The notes: generated by a model from the letters alone, not told the origin. Counted from the stretch's first letter, positions 34,030-46,633 are shown. The stretch is 64,000 nt of DNA from Epiperipatus broadwayi (GCA_028023455.1 JAQFVV010012396.1:10334085-10398084); one strand, 5' to 3'. Program-made: numbers and translations.

Positions 34030-35190
34030 TTAATAAAGTTTTGTAATTTTTTTCGTTTATTTAAAACAAAACAACGTTAATAGAATAATCGCTCTGTGAA
34101 GTTTGTTGGATGAATTCAAGAAACAAAAAGTTCAATAAAAATCGTCAGTAGAAGAAAAACAAAAATTCCAGTTTAATCAATTAATAATTATGAAAGTGAT
34201 ATATGTGTGATATTAGAACAAAGAAAGAACTATAAATTTTAATAATTTTTTCTCCTCGAATAGATTATATAAAATAATTTTCATAGTTAACGAAAAAGTA
34301 TTCAAATGTTCTTAAACTAATTACAATATTTTGATAGTCTATAGATCTCCAACTATAGATCTCTAAAAATAGTTAAAATGCTTTGAACAATAAATAAATG
34401 ATTTCGAATTAATTAAAATGTTTTGGATATAAAATAAATTATTTTCCAAACTAATTAAAATGTTTATGGAATTTACTTTAATCCAATTAAATAATAACGT
34501 GATTAAAATAAGGAACAAAATACTCCAGTGATCATTACAATAAAGGAGGTCAGTTATAAAAACGATGTTACAAAATTTATGAGCCCTTTTAACTTTTATG
34601 GAATAAAGAATGTAACTTGACACAATAGAAAAAGTTATTGGTGGATATTATGATCTAGGGGATGTCCTAAAGGTTATGTAAACAGAAAATTTATAACATA
34701 ACTTTATTTTAATATGCTATAATGATAGAAATATATATATATTAGACTAGACTCATTCCCTGGATAAATTATATTGATAAATAAAACTGTTGTCAATTGA
34801 TACAGCAGAGTATGCTAAACTGGTTATTTTAGTATTTGAATGCATCTTGATCTTGCAAGACAGCAGCTGCAATAAATAAATAAAATATATGGAAGAAATC
34901 TTCAAACTTATTATCAATTTCAATATTAAGATTGTCAGTTAATCAAAATTATATGTATCATATGATGAATGTATATTAATATAACACAGGAGAAAAGTTT
35001 TAGTCCACCATCCCCAGATACTAATTTAATTAATAAAATAAAAAAAAGGCAAAAGTTCATTTTATGGTGACTTATTTATAGCATACAAAGACTTGCAGGA
35101 TCATTTCAACTTAAATATTTTGGTTAACATTAGAAACAATGATTTAAAAAAACTAATAAACAGTATTAAACACATTTGGACAGAAATGTC
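34030..35190. other. A+T-rich stretch, nothing recognised
   Basis: Contains three spaced repeats of an AATTAAAATGTTT-like motif near 34370-34460. No gene signal was seen. Confidence 0.4.
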
Positions 35191-35199
35191 AGTGATTAA

Positions 35200-35560
35200 G
35201 GTTATCAATGATTAAAGTTATCAATAATCTTCACAAAATATATGCTCCACAATCGTTTATCAAATTCTGCTTCAAGATTTATTTAAGTGGTTGGCTAAAA
35301 ATGAATTTGGAGCCTTCATGTATTTATTGTAAGATGAGAGAGGAAACAGTCTTTCACTTATTTAGAGAATGTGTAACACTTAAACTCTTTAAGATCAAAA
35401 GTATTTCATGCACCATACATAAATTTAAAAAAGGAAATAGCAAACAATATTAAAAGGTTTAATCCACATAATGCAATGTTTTTGCTATATGCTCTAAAAA
35501 ATATATGGACAATAAGATGTGAAGTGATAATAAAAAATATAATTGTTTAAAAAACTTGAC
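35200..35560 (+). pseudogene. L1/Tx1-like retrotransposon C-terminal fragment
   Basis: Plus-strand frame with KIYAPQSFIKFCFKIYLSGW followed by CIYCKMREETVFHLFRECVTL. The second motif is the same cysteine/histidine cluster (CxxC-x-H-C) as at the C-terminus of the 25-27 kb relic, so this is a second, 5'-truncated copy of a related element. An A-rich tail lies near 35560-35580. Confidence 0.75.
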
Positions 35561-36269
35561 AATAAAATAAAAAAAAAAAGTTTGATCAAGCACTGGTCTG
35601 TCTTTATGTGAATTGTGGACATAATAATTGGAAATTTATATGTAAATAATTATAAAAAACGTATATCATTTTTTTGTTAATAAAAATTTTACTTTTTTTT
35701 TTAAAAAAAAAAATACTGTAATCTATTTGAATTAGTACTAACCCATGAATAAAAAATATTTGCTTTTTTTTTGTGTTAATGATTTTTAAGACATCGATCA
35801 CATAAAGCCATTTGGCATCAGCATCTTCATTTTCCCTAGCATGTTTATCATTGTTTTGCCAGTCTTAACTTCTATAATCAGATTATAGCATGATCTGACA
35901 TTTCTTATTGCAAACAGGAAAAATTTTCTTTAAATTTTTTTTTAGCAAAAAGTCATTTATTTATAAAATGCATAAGTTATCTTATTTTCAATAATATACA
36001 TTCATGGAATATGACTGTGTTTGTAATACTGAAGTTAGTCACTAAATATATACATGTATGTATGTATGTATGTTAACTATGCTATCACGTGCTGTGCTAT
36101 GACTTCTCATTCATTGAAGTCAGGAATCTCTCAGCCACTATGCCCAAAGAAAACTGTTAGCCACTTTATCTTACCTTTCCATCCCCTATCCTAAGTTTTT
36201 CTCATATTCTTCTCTATCCTAATCCATCCCATTTCCACAACATCATCTTTTTCCACTCTATGGTCTTTA

Positions 36270-37560
36270 TATCTAACTCCTCCTTATCTTTTTCCAAATG
36301 CAGCATAAAAACCCAAGAACCCACTTTCTGTATAATCACTTTGTTTATATTTATTCTCCCACAACTTCATTATTTGTACCTTTTTTGCATGTAAGTATTT
36401 ACATTCAATTAGCAGATGCCTAATATTTTCTATGCCTTCCTTACATAACTTGCAGACTAAATCACCTACACTTCTCCATTTATGTGTATATTCTCTTGTT
36501 GCTAACAATCCTGTTTGAGCCTTAAACAGTAAACTACTTTCCTTACTATTATCATAATTTATATCATATCCAATATTCTGTTTACTTCTATATATATTTA
36601 AACTCAAAATTTTTACTCTTTATACTAGTTCTCCATTTTTCTAACTCCCTATTTTTTATTAATGCATCTTGCCACTATAAGATTCAACAATCCTCCTAAC
36701 ACAATCATCTCACCTTTTGTACAAATATACTGACATAAAGTTTTTATCCAAATATTCTGCATACCATACTATCTTTCTCACCGGTCTTGTTGCCTGTCCT
36801 TTAATTATAACCCAATTAAATATTATTTTGAGTATTCTCTTACTATTCATAAATTGCAGTCTACCAAACATTTTCATTTTGCTTTTTGCATCTCTCATAT
36901 AAAAATTTGACTATCTATTTCTCTTTGAATTGCCTTCTTTACCATCCACACATCTGCATTTAATACATGTTTTCCTACTTTTGTTTGTACTTTTTCTAAG
37001 TAATCTAATAACCCATTACTAACACATAACATATCATTACCATAAGTTAACCCTGCTACTGCCACTCCTTTCCATACAATATTGCTACATCATATTATAT
37101 GAAAGCACTGTTAATTTCTTTATCACTTCCTTTCTTTTCTTTATTTATCAATTTTTTCCCCCATTCCTCCAAGAAATTCCTCTGATTACTTAATTAAGAT
37201 GATTCCCAAATAATTATACCTATTCACTATATTTAACTTTATATCCCCCAATAAATATTCTTTCTCTTCTCTTTCCCCAGCATTTATCATCATTACATTT
37301 GATTTTTCTTTACTAAATTTAATCCCTATCTCTTTAACCACCCTTGCACATGTCTTCAGCATATCTTCCCTACTTTTTGTGCACAAAATATTTCATCAAT
37401 AAGTAAAAAACCTGATAATGCATACACTCCCTTGCCATCTATTAATGGTATTTTTACCCTTCTTTTTAGTCTTTTTATTGCTCTCCCCATTTCTGTCAAA
37501 TATAACAAAAACAAAATAGGTGACATAAAACATCCTTGCCTCAGTCCCACCCCATTTTTG
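36270..37560 (-). pseudogene. non-LTR retrotransposon relic, RT to C-terminus
   Basis: On the minus strand GLRQGCFMSPILFLLYLTEMG (37549-37490) is the RT motif before the catalytic box. The expected FADD box is degraded to a FLLIDEIF-like stretch near 37395. Then come KFSKEKSNVMMIN and NRYNYLGIIL near 37200-37320, WYAEYLDKNFMSVYL near 36730, and CKLCKEGIENIRHLLIECKYL near 36455-36395. The sequence differs from the L1/Tx1-like relic at 25 kb, so this is a separate family. There are several stops. Confidence 0.8.
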
Positions 37561-37577
37561 TTATTAAAAAATTGAAT

Positions 37578-37690
37578 TATGCTGTCACCTACTAGTATAT
37601 ATTAAAAAAACTCTTATCTCTGTTATAGCTATTCTATCACCTATTAGTATATATTAAAAAAATGCTTACCCCTGTTATAGTTATTGTTTT
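37578..37690. repeat. tandem duplication of about 53 bp
   Basis: Two units share TATCACCTAYTAGTATATAT and the TGTTATAGYTATT end. It lies at the edge of the RT relic. Confidence 0.8.
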
Positions 37691-37699
37691 TATTTACAA

Positions 37700-40505
37700 C
37701 CTATTTATCAATTAGCTCATGCATAACTTGAATTAGATTAAAAATATATTTGAAAATTTGAGAGTTACACTATGAATTGTAAATGAAAATTAAATCTCAT
37801 ATGTAATAATGAAAATTATTTGAATATTTCATATTATAGATTTCATTTTGAATGAAGCACAATAAGCTGCAGATAACATTTTATCAGTTAGTTTTCTTAT
37901 TGTTATTTAGTTTTGAGATTATAAGTACAATTCTAGTAATTATCACAGCAACAAACATCTTGTTCATATCAACACTCAGCACTAATAAAGATTGAACAGG
38001 TAACACACATATCCTGATATCTCTATTAATAGCAAAAACATCAGAGAATGTAAATCATAAATTTAAAATAGTAAACAATATAATAGAATTAAAAAGAAGA
38101 TTTGTTGAAATTGTTGGTAAACAACAATAAGCTACTATGATTGCATTCATTTTTGTAAGTTTAAATACAGTATTCTGAATCAAAAAGAGGGGAAAACATG
38201 CTGAAACATGGATCAGCATTCCAGAAGATCACTTAATAAAAATATTCCATAAACCAATAATTATAATCCACATTTTTTTATTGTATCACTGTAATCATTT
38301 AAACTTTTATTGATTTCTTGTTGAATGAAAATCTTTCTTAATTTATATCTGCACTTCTGATACACACCTTTCCCCCTCCCCCCACATTACTCTAGAAAAG
38401 GTCTATATTTATCCACTCATCTTGGATATATATAAATATTCATATAGACATTTAACATATAAAAAAAACTGGAGTTAAATATTCTTCTAGATACAAAATA
38501 AGTTAACAAATTTAGTGCACTTATATCAACAAACTTACCATCTAAAGCAAAAAAAAAGATAAGCACTTTTCTTTGTTTAGTTTGCTTAGATAAGAGTGAA
38601 TCTAGGGAATTACAATTAGGCTCCAGGTATATGAAGAGTGCCTGTATTTCAAATACCTGGGTCTCATTTTATGCAGTAGATAGGTTCCTCAGAAAATGCG
38701 CCAAAAGAAATCACACAAAAATAGACATAACTTACCTTGAAAAATGGGGGATATGTACTGTAATTTTTAAAAATCGCATAAAATATGACTAATAAAAAAT
38801 TTCAAATTTGAAAAAAATTGATACAAGACAAACTTCTTTTGTTTTTTTTTTTATTAACTCCAGTATTTAATTTTATTCAAAACAAAATATTTTTATGCAT
38901 AATTTATAGTATTTTACATTTTTTCATACATGTACAGTATTTTAATCATTATTGCTATTTGATGATATGCAGGTTCATTTGTGAACTGTTAAAATATCAG
39001 ATTCATCACAAGAGGAAATACAACTAGCGCTAACTTCATTTTTTTAAATTGCTCTTATAATGGACTTTCCCAAACTAAAATGTTTTCCGATCACTATTGA
39101 TTCTCTCCATTTCGTGAAGTGATCTAAAATTAAAATTTTTGTTTCCAAAGAAATTCATTTTCTTAAGTGTTTTTTCCTCTCCATTAGGGTAAACTAAAAG
39201 TTTAAAATAAAAATAAGAACTTAAACTTATGATAATAAAAATACACCTACTCACAACTGTTGAGCAAAATTTAATTAAAACAATTAAAAATTAAATTTTT
39301 TATTTTGTCTTTAATTTTTTAATTTTCAATTCCATTTAAAAATCAAATTTCATTGTTTCACATCACATTAATTTCAGATCACATTACGTAATTTTTAAAT
39401 TGTTAATTACAATTAAAAATCAGATTTTAATTTTTAATTATCAAATTTAATTGTGCCCACCATGGTTACTCACCTTTTAAAAATAAACTGCTGACACTAA
39501 ATAATTACTTGATTACATACACTTTTTTTAAAAAGCAAAAATAGAATGTGATTTAAAATGCAAAAACAACAACATGCATAGTATAGGCATCTATAATGTT
39601 TGAACAGATTTACATTATAATCTTGTAAAATTTAATGTGTTTATGTAAAATGGGGAAATCCTGATTTTAAGTGAATTATGAACTTCTTTATCATAAAATG
39701 TATTACAGTACTATTAGAAAGCACTGAAAATATTGAAATTTTTAGATGGAAGTCGAACTTCGATAATGCACCATTATTTTAAATATGACGTGTGAGTGCA
39801 TGAAATTTATAACATTTAAAGTAATAGTGCATTATCAGAGCTTGACTTCTGATCTAATAATTTTTATTGCATAAAAGAAAACTGCATACAAAGATATTAA
39901 GAAGAAACATGAATCACATAACTTCAAAATCGCATTAAAAAAATCCACATAATACAAGACCCGGGGGTATTTAGATAAGAGTGGTAAGTTTATTTATTTC
40001 ACAGCTAGAGGGAGCTTTGTCAACTTCAATTTTTTTTCTATTTGACTAGTAATGTGGAGGGAGGGGCCTTCAATATAACTTTAACTAATCTAATTTTCAT
40101 AAAATTTATATAGAAAATTGATAATGATAATGATAAACAAACAAAATGGGTTATAATTCCCAATCGCCTTCTAAAAACAACTTTAGGAATTTGAAATAGG
40201 CTTTCCTATCCACAAGTAATTTATTTTTAATTAACTAATGATAAAGGTCTGCATTAAGCACCATCTTTTCCTGTGAAAAGAAACCTTCTGACTGGAATAA
40301 CTTCAACCTCTCCCTTATCCTTGACATTTTCTCAGTGATTATGCATTCTCTCTAATTTTCTGTCTATATGAAAATTATAAGTGCTGGAATGAACATTTGA
40401 AATGAAATCTGAAATATAAAATGGCACTGACTCCTTGAATTTTATAAGATTAATATAAAAAAAAAAACAATTTATTTACATTATCTCACATATATTGTAA
40501 TAAAA
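37700..40505. other. A+T-rich stretch, nothing recognised
   Basis: No coding signal. A TGCACCATTATT..GTAATAGTGCATTATC local inverted pair lies near 39765-39840, and CATAAAATGTATTACAG near 39695 is a chance-level motif. Confidence 0.4.
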
Positions 40506-40509
40506 TTTG

Positions 40510-40915
40510 TATTTAGAAGTTATAAGCTTATGTTTATTCAACATGTGATTATGGTTCTATATTATAATAAAATTCATATGTAGAAATTATAAGCTTGGTT
40601 TGATCAGATTTCTGCATTTTTGGACAATACTTCATGTCATCAAAAACATTCTTCCCCTTCCCAGCATATTTTGGTACAAAGCACCATCATTAATCACAAG
40701 TTTGGACTAATTCTTAAGAAGATACTGATTTAGAGTGCACTCACCACCATTTTGAATTCTAAGGACTGTCCAAAACCACTACTGACACACCCAAGTGACC
40801 CTGTGTGGATTATTCTATGTCATTTATCAATTGGATGTGTCATCAGTGGTTTTGGAAGATCCTCAGAATTCAAAATGGTGGATAGAACAATCTAAATCAG
40901 TACCTAAATGACACT
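40510..40915. repeat. family E copy 2 (most complete)
   Basis: Contains the ATAAGCTTGGTTTGATCAG block, the ACATTCTTCCCCTTCCCAGC block, AGCACCATCATTAATCAC, and then a palindrome. The palindrome arms are CACCATTTTGAATTCTAAGG (40750-40769) and its inverse near 40864-40883, around a centre of CCAAAACCACTACTGACAC and its inverse. It defines the family E consensus shared with 13.3, 19.4 and the ends of the 30.7-31.8 kb foldback. Confidence 0.65.
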
Positions 40916-41139
40916 ATCAACAGTTCATCCATATAAGATTTATGGTACTAATGTTTAATATTTCAGCTGGTATATATATAGTGTATGTTTTAGGTTTGGT
41001 ATTATTCCTGCTATGCTATATTACTCTAAGATTGTTATATGTTTAAAATAATGCCACCAAGAAATGTGCAAACAAATGTAATCGATAAAATTTGTCCACA
41101 GATCTCATGGAGGTGTTGTTTTAAACATATTGCAAATTT

Positions 41140-41400
41140 AAAATAATACATCACAACATGTCATATCACATGTAATATCAAAGTTCAAATGTAAAAAAAA
41201 AAATAATGAAGACATATATTCGTTATAGAAAAAGGAAAAATACATTACAATACTAAATAAAATAGGTACTTGTGAGCTGTGTTTTTTAGTATGACAGTTT
41301 GTATCATCAAAGCCATCTTTGCCCCTCCTGTCATAGTGCATAATTTCATATGTAATACCAAACTCGAAATCTAAAAAAAAAATAAACATGTAATTTCCAA
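41140..41400. repeat. family E-related block
   Basis: Two local half-copies (CATATCACATGTAATATCAAAG and TTTCATATGTAATACCAAA) flank a segment similar to the family E block around 19.43 kb (ACTTGTGA..TTTTT..GTATCATCAAA..TCCTGTCATA). Decayed, no open frame of its own. Confidence 0.4.
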
Positions 41401-41639
41401 TGATGGATAGATATATACATTATGAAAAAAGGAAAAAATATAAAAAAGAACCATGAAACATTTTTTAAATGGCGAGTTATAACAAAGTTTTAGATTTCTG
41501 TTATTTTTTAAATCTAAAAAAATGGTAAACTGTGAGATAAAGCTAAACCCTTTATCTAAAATGGCAAACTGTAACTATAACCTTATATTTTAAATATATA
41601 TATATATATTTAAAAAAACACATATAAAAAGTTTTACTT

Positions 41640-41746
41640 TTTTTTTTAAATGTCATAGCATCGACCGGGACGCGAACCCGCAACCCGGGCAACTGCCTGC
41701 AAGTGCAAGGCAGTCGCGCTGACCTCTTGACCACCAATGCAAGAGT
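41640..41746 (-). mobile_element. tRNA-derived SINE with poly(A) tail and exact 14-bp target duplication
   Basis: Flanked by the exact repeat AAAAAGTTTTACTT (41626-41639 and 41747-41760). On the minus strand the insert reads GCATTGGTGG, an A-box match (TGGTCAAGAGG), an ACTGCC..GGCAGT stem, a B-box match (GGTTCGCGTCC) and ATGC, forming a tRNA-like fold with a 6-bp to 7-bp acceptor stem. A short ATGACATTT linker and an A-tail follow. It is far more G+C-rich than its surroundings, so the insertion is recent. The anticodon loop is enlarged to about 11 nt, so it is not a functional tRNA. The head resembles tRNA-Gly. Confidence 0.85.
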
Positions 41747-41839
41747 AAAAAGTTTTACTTGTAAATGTATATAAACATTTAGTGGAAAATAATAAAAAAT
41801 ATAAACATAAATTTTACCTATAAATGTATTTTTCAAATA

Positions 41840-43379
41840 TAAAAAAAACAGTATTTTTTACAAATAATGTGAGACATTTATATTGCATTTTTTGAAAAAA
41901 TCATTGTGGCAGACTAAACAATGTCTTCTTAATACTCATTTTCACAGATACAACAAAATCACTAAATGTATAAATAGAAAAAATCACAGTGGTAAGACAT
42001 GATAGCACAAAATCAGTAAAACTGAAAATCACAGTGATAACATGGACAACATGATACACAAAATCATGTTTTACAACGTGGTGACATCTATATATGTGAA
42101 AAGTTGATATGGATTAGTTATGCCAGAATTTGGTTGCCATGACACCATGAAGGGAAACTTTAAATAAATATTACTGGACAAAAACGTCACTGCAGTAATA
42201 TATCATAACAGGAATAATATCAAAGTACTCTATTTTATAAATATTGTACAATTGCTATGTGTCGCATAATTATGTTTTAGTTTTTTGTTTATGTAAATAT
42301 TTCAATTACTTTATCACAGTTTTATTATTGACTCTGATTTACTTTATATGTATTAAAAACACAATAGATATTATGAAGTATGTAATGCAAATTATAAGTT
42401 AAAATAGAGTACATTTACATTGAGGAGGACAAAAATATTTACCAAAAAACAGTGCTTTTATATATTAATATATGATTAACTGTTTATATAATGATATTTT
42501 GCATTATTTACTTATAAATCAAAGAATATAAATGTTAAAGTCCTAAGATTTTAAATGATGATAAATCTGTACACACACACAATATATTAGCTAAATTATT
42601 AAACTTAAATTTAAGGATATATCTATTTATAAAAATTCCTTTCTTATTTTAAATTTTTGTTAAATAGTAAATTTATTCATGGTATTTCAGAATCCAAAGT
42701 ATATTCATAATGAGAATTCTTTTAAATCTTTTATAGAATTTTTTATCACTTCCCACTTACAATCTAGGGTTGATAATTTTGGTAGATAATAAAAAAGCAA
42801 AATTCTTCAAAGCAAGTGTCATTTTATTGATATAATAGTAATAATGGCGATATTACTTACAGAACTCATCTGTAACAGACAATAGTTCAGTGACAGCTTT
42901 TTTAATACTTTTATTTTCATTTCTTCAATTCTCAATTGGTTTGAAATTGACTTAAAACTTTTCATGCACATTTTAAAATTTCTTATGAAAAATAAATAAA
43001 TAAAGAAAACAACCAGTAATGCTTTCTATTTGTCTGTATATTTACAAAAACATTTCATTCAATATCACAAATAGAGAGATTAACTAATTATCAAAAATAA
43101 TTATTTTTTAAACTTAAAAACAGGAATAAACCTTAGAAATTAAAAAAATAGCACAATGTATTTTCAGGTATAGTATTATATTATTAATTTGTATCATTAC
43201 ATTTATTTTTCATCATCATCATCATTTTAGTCTATTATCCCAACATATCTTTTCTTAGAAGATAAAAAAATAATGTTTATATTTTCTATTCTTTATATTT
43301 TTTACCTCTTTTCTTTTTAATCTGTAGAACAATTATACCATTAGATTTATAGAGTTCAAACTCAGATATTAGTTGCATC
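41840..43379. other. A+T-rich stretch, nothing recognised
   Basis: No gene, tRNA-like or palindromic signal was seen. A (CAT)n-like CATCATCATCATCATT tract lies near 43210. Confidence 0.4.
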
Positions 43380-43529
43380 TATATATATATGATAAACAAA
43401 AATGCAAGTTAAAAAACTTGCTAACGCTTGTATTTATGTCCACAGATGGCGTCCTACCAAGACTGCCAATCAAGCGTGTTTTGTTTACATAAACGTCAGA
43501 GTAGTTAGTATTCACTATCTCTAACTATA

Positions 43530-43587
43530 ATTCCACTTTCAGATCATGATTTCAAGCTATTTGCTATCGTCAGTGAAAGACAGGAAT
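43530..43587 (-). ncRNA. hammerhead ribozyme, family D left block copy 1
   Basis: Minus strand: AUUCC outer stem I (complement of 43583-43587), CUUUCA, CUGACGA (43567-43573), stem II, GAAA (43550-43553), AUCAUGAU stem III, and UGAAAG (43536-43541). The core is intact. Confidence 0.85.
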
Positions 43588-43936
43588 AAAGAAACTAGAT
43601 CTGAATACAAACTCTGAGCGTTTATGAAACAATTTCTATTCAGCTTGCAAGCGTGAATTTTTTAGACACGTAATGTCTTCAAACTCAGCATAGCAAACCA
43701 GATAGCTATATGGGTCTGATCTCAGTTCAGCATCACCACATAGTAGAAGCCTCTGCAATCTATATCATTGCAAGAAAGACCTCAAAGGTACATTTATGAT
43801 AAACAAAAATGCAAGTTAAAAAACTTGCTAACGCTTGTATTTATGTCCACAGATGGCGTCCTACCAAGACTGCCAATCAAGCGTGTTTTGTTTACATAAA
43901 CGTCAGAGTAGTTAGTATTCACTATCTCTAACTATA

Positions 43937-43994
43937 ATTCCACTTTCAGATCATGATTTCAAGCTATTTGCTATCGTCAGTGAAAGACAGGAAT
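43937..43994 (-). ncRNA. hammerhead ribozyme, family D left block copy 2
   Basis: Same sequence 407 bp downstream of copy 1, core intact. Confidence 0.85.
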
Positions 43995-44343
43995 AAAGAA
44001 ACTAGATCTGAATACAAACTCTGAGCGTTTATGAAACAATTTCTATTCAGCTTGCAAGCGTGAATTTTTTAGACACGTAATGTCTTCAAACTCAGCATAG
44101 CAAACCAGATAGCTATATGGGTCTGATCTCAGTTCAGCATCACCACATAGTAGAAGCCTCTGCAATCTATATCATTGCAAGAAAGACCTCAAAGGTACAT
44201 TTATGATAAACAAAAATGCAAGTTAAAAAACTTGCTAACGCTTGTATTTATGTCCACAGATGGCGTCCTACCAAGACTGCCAATCAAGCGTGTTTTGTTT
44301 ACATAAACGTCAGAGTAGTTAGTATTCACTATCTCTAACTATA

Positions 44344-44401
44344 ATTCCACTTTCAGATCATGATTTCAAGCTATTTGCTATCGTCAGTGAAAGACAGGAA
44401 T
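44344..44401 (-). ncRNA. hammerhead ribozyme, family D left block copy 3
   Basis: Same sequence 407 bp further, core intact. The inversion junction follows at 44640/44641. Confidence 0.85.
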
Positions 44402-45006
44402 AAAGAAACTAGATCTGAATACAAACTCTGAGCGTTTATGAAACAATTTCTATTCAGCTTGCAAGCGTGAATTTTTTAGACACGTAATGTCTTCAAACTC
44501 AGCATAGCAAACCAGATAGCTATATGGGTCTGATCTCAGTTCAGCATCACCACATAGTAGAAGCCTCTGCAATCTATATCATTGCAAGAAAGACCTCAAA
44601 GGTACATTTATGATAAACAAAAATGCAAGTTAAAAAACTTGATCTGAAAGTGGAATTATAGTTAGAGATAGTGAATACTAACTACTCTGACGTTTATGTA
44701 AACAAAACACGCTTGATTGGCAGTCTTGGTAGGACGCCATCTGTGGACATAAATACAAGCGTTAGCAAGTTTTTTAACTTGCATTTTTGTTTATCATAAA
44801 TGTACCTTTGAGGTCTTTCTTGCAATGATATAGATTGCAGAGGCTTCTACTATGTGGTGATGCTGAACTGAGATCAGACCCATATAGCTATCTGGTTCTG
44901 ATTTCCCTAGTTTGACGCTCTTCCGTGTCTAAAAGATTCACGCTTGCAAGCTGAATAGAAATTGTTTCATAAACGCTCAGAGTTTGTATTCAGATCTAGT
45001 TTCTTT

Positions 45007-45064
45007 ATTCCTGTCTTTCACTGACGATAGCAAATAGCTTGAAATCATGATCTGAAAGTGGAAT
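45007..45064 (+). ncRNA. hammerhead ribozyme, family D right block copy 1 (reference copy)
   Basis: Stem I has two helices, AUUCC (45007-45011) with GGAAU (45060-45064) and CUUUCA (45015-45020) with UGAAAG (45053-45058), separated by an internal loop UGU/U. CUGACGA is at 45021-45027. Stem II is AGC-AAAUA-GCU closed by a U-U mismatch (45028-45040). GAAA is at 45041-45044. Stem III is the self-complementary AUCAUGAU and the predicted cleavage is after C45052. All catalytic boxes match consensus. Weak points are the short stem II with a noncanonical closing pair, and a stem III with only a 2-nt loop, which suggests function in dimeric or multimeric RNA. Tandem transcripts of this array would present exactly that. 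Confidence 0.88.
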
Positions 45065-45412
45065 TATAGTTAGAGATAGTGAATACTAACTACTCTGACG
45101 TTTATGTAAACAAAACACGCTTGATTGGCAGTCTTGGTAGGACGCCATCTGTGGACATAAATACAAGCGTTAGCAAGTTTTTTAACTTGCATTTTTGTTT
45201 ATCATAAATGTACCTTTGAGGTCTTTCTTGCAATGATATAGATTGCAGAGGCTGCTCTATGTGGTGATGCTGAACTGAGATCAGACCCATATAGCTATCT
45301 GGTTTGCTATGCTGAGTTTGAAGACATTACGTGTCTAAAAAATTCACGCTTGCAAGCTGAATAGAAATTGTTTCATAAACGCTCAGAGTTTGTATTCAGA
45401 TCTAGTTTCTTT

Positions 45413-45470
45413 ATTCCTGTCTTTCACTGACGATAGCAAATAGCTTGAAATCATGATCTGAAAGTGGAAT
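45413..45470 (+). ncRNA. hammerhead ribozyme, family D right block copy 2
   Basis: Identical core to the reference copy. It follows a unit that is 1 bp shorter. Confidence 0.85.
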
Positions 45471-45819
45471 TATAGTTAGAGATAGTGAATACTAACTACT
45501 CTGACGTTTATGTAAACAAAACACGCTTGATTGGCAGTCTTGGTAGGACGCCATCTGTGGACATAAATACAAGCGTTAGCAAGTTTTTTAACTTGCATTT
45601 TTGTTTATCATAAATGTACCTTTGAGGTCTTTCTTGCAATGATATAGATTGCAGAGGCTTCTACTATGTGGTGATGCTGAACTGAGATCAGACCCATATA
45701 GCTATCTGGTTTGCTATGCTGAGTTTGAAGACATTACGTGTCTAAAAAATTCATGCTTGCAAGCTGAATAGAAATTGTTTCATAAACGCTCAGAGTTTGT
45801 ATTCAGATCTAGTTTCTTT

Positions 45820-45877
45820 ATTCCTGTCTTTCACTGACGATAGCAAATAGCTTGAAATCATGATCTGAAAGTGGAAT
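45820..45877 (+). ncRNA. hammerhead ribozyme, family D right block copy 3
   Basis: Identical core to the reference copy, 407-bp spacing. Confidence 0.85.
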
Positions 45878-46226
45878 TATAGTTAGAGATAGTGAATACT
45901 AACTACTCTGACGTTTATGTAAACAAAACACGCTTGATTGGCAGTCTTGGTAGGACGCCATCTGTGGACATAAATACAAGCGTTAGCAAGTTTTTTAACT
46001 TGCATTTTTGTTTATCATAAATGTACCTTTGAGGTCTTTCTTGCAATGATATAGATTGCAGAGGCTTCTACTATGTGGTGATGCTGAACTGAGATCAGAC
46101 CCATATAGCTATCTGGTTTGCTATGCTGAGTTTGAAGACATTACGTGTCTAAAAAATTCACGCTTGCAAGCTGAATAGAAATTGTTTCATAAACGCTCAG
46201 AGTTTGTATTCAGATCTAGTTTCTTT

Positions 46227-46284
46227 ATTCCTGTCTTTCACTGACGATAGCAAATAGCTTGAAATCATGATCTGAAAGTGGAAT
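46227..46284 (+). ncRNA. hammerhead ribozyme, family D right block copy 4
   Basis: Identical core to the reference copy, 407-bp spacing. Confidence 0.85.
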
Positions 46285-46633
46285 TATAGTTAGAGATAGT
46301 GAATACTAACTACTCTGACGTTTATGTAAACAAAACACGCTTGATTGGCAGTCTTGGTAGGACGCCATCTGTGGACATAAATACAAGCGTTAGCAAGTTT
46401 TTTAACTTGCATTTTTGTTTATCATAAATGTACCTTTGAGGTCTTTCTTGCAATGATATAGATTGCAGAGGCTTCTACTATGTGGTGATGCTGAACTGAG
46501 ATCAGACCCATATAGCTATCTGGTTTGCTATGCTGAGTTTGAAGACATTACGTGTCTAAAAAATTCACGCTTGCAAGCTGAATAGAAATTGTTTCATAAA
46601 CGCTCAGAGTTTGTATTCAGATCTAGTTTCTTT

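Noticed and set aside
34138-34165. TCGTCAG (CUGACGA on the minus strand)
   Set aside because: No stem II or GAAA box follows in the correct position.
45102-45290. 62-residue open frame in the D array
   Set aside because: It occurs only in the unit with a 1-bp deletion and is not open in the other copies, so it is a by-product of the repeat.
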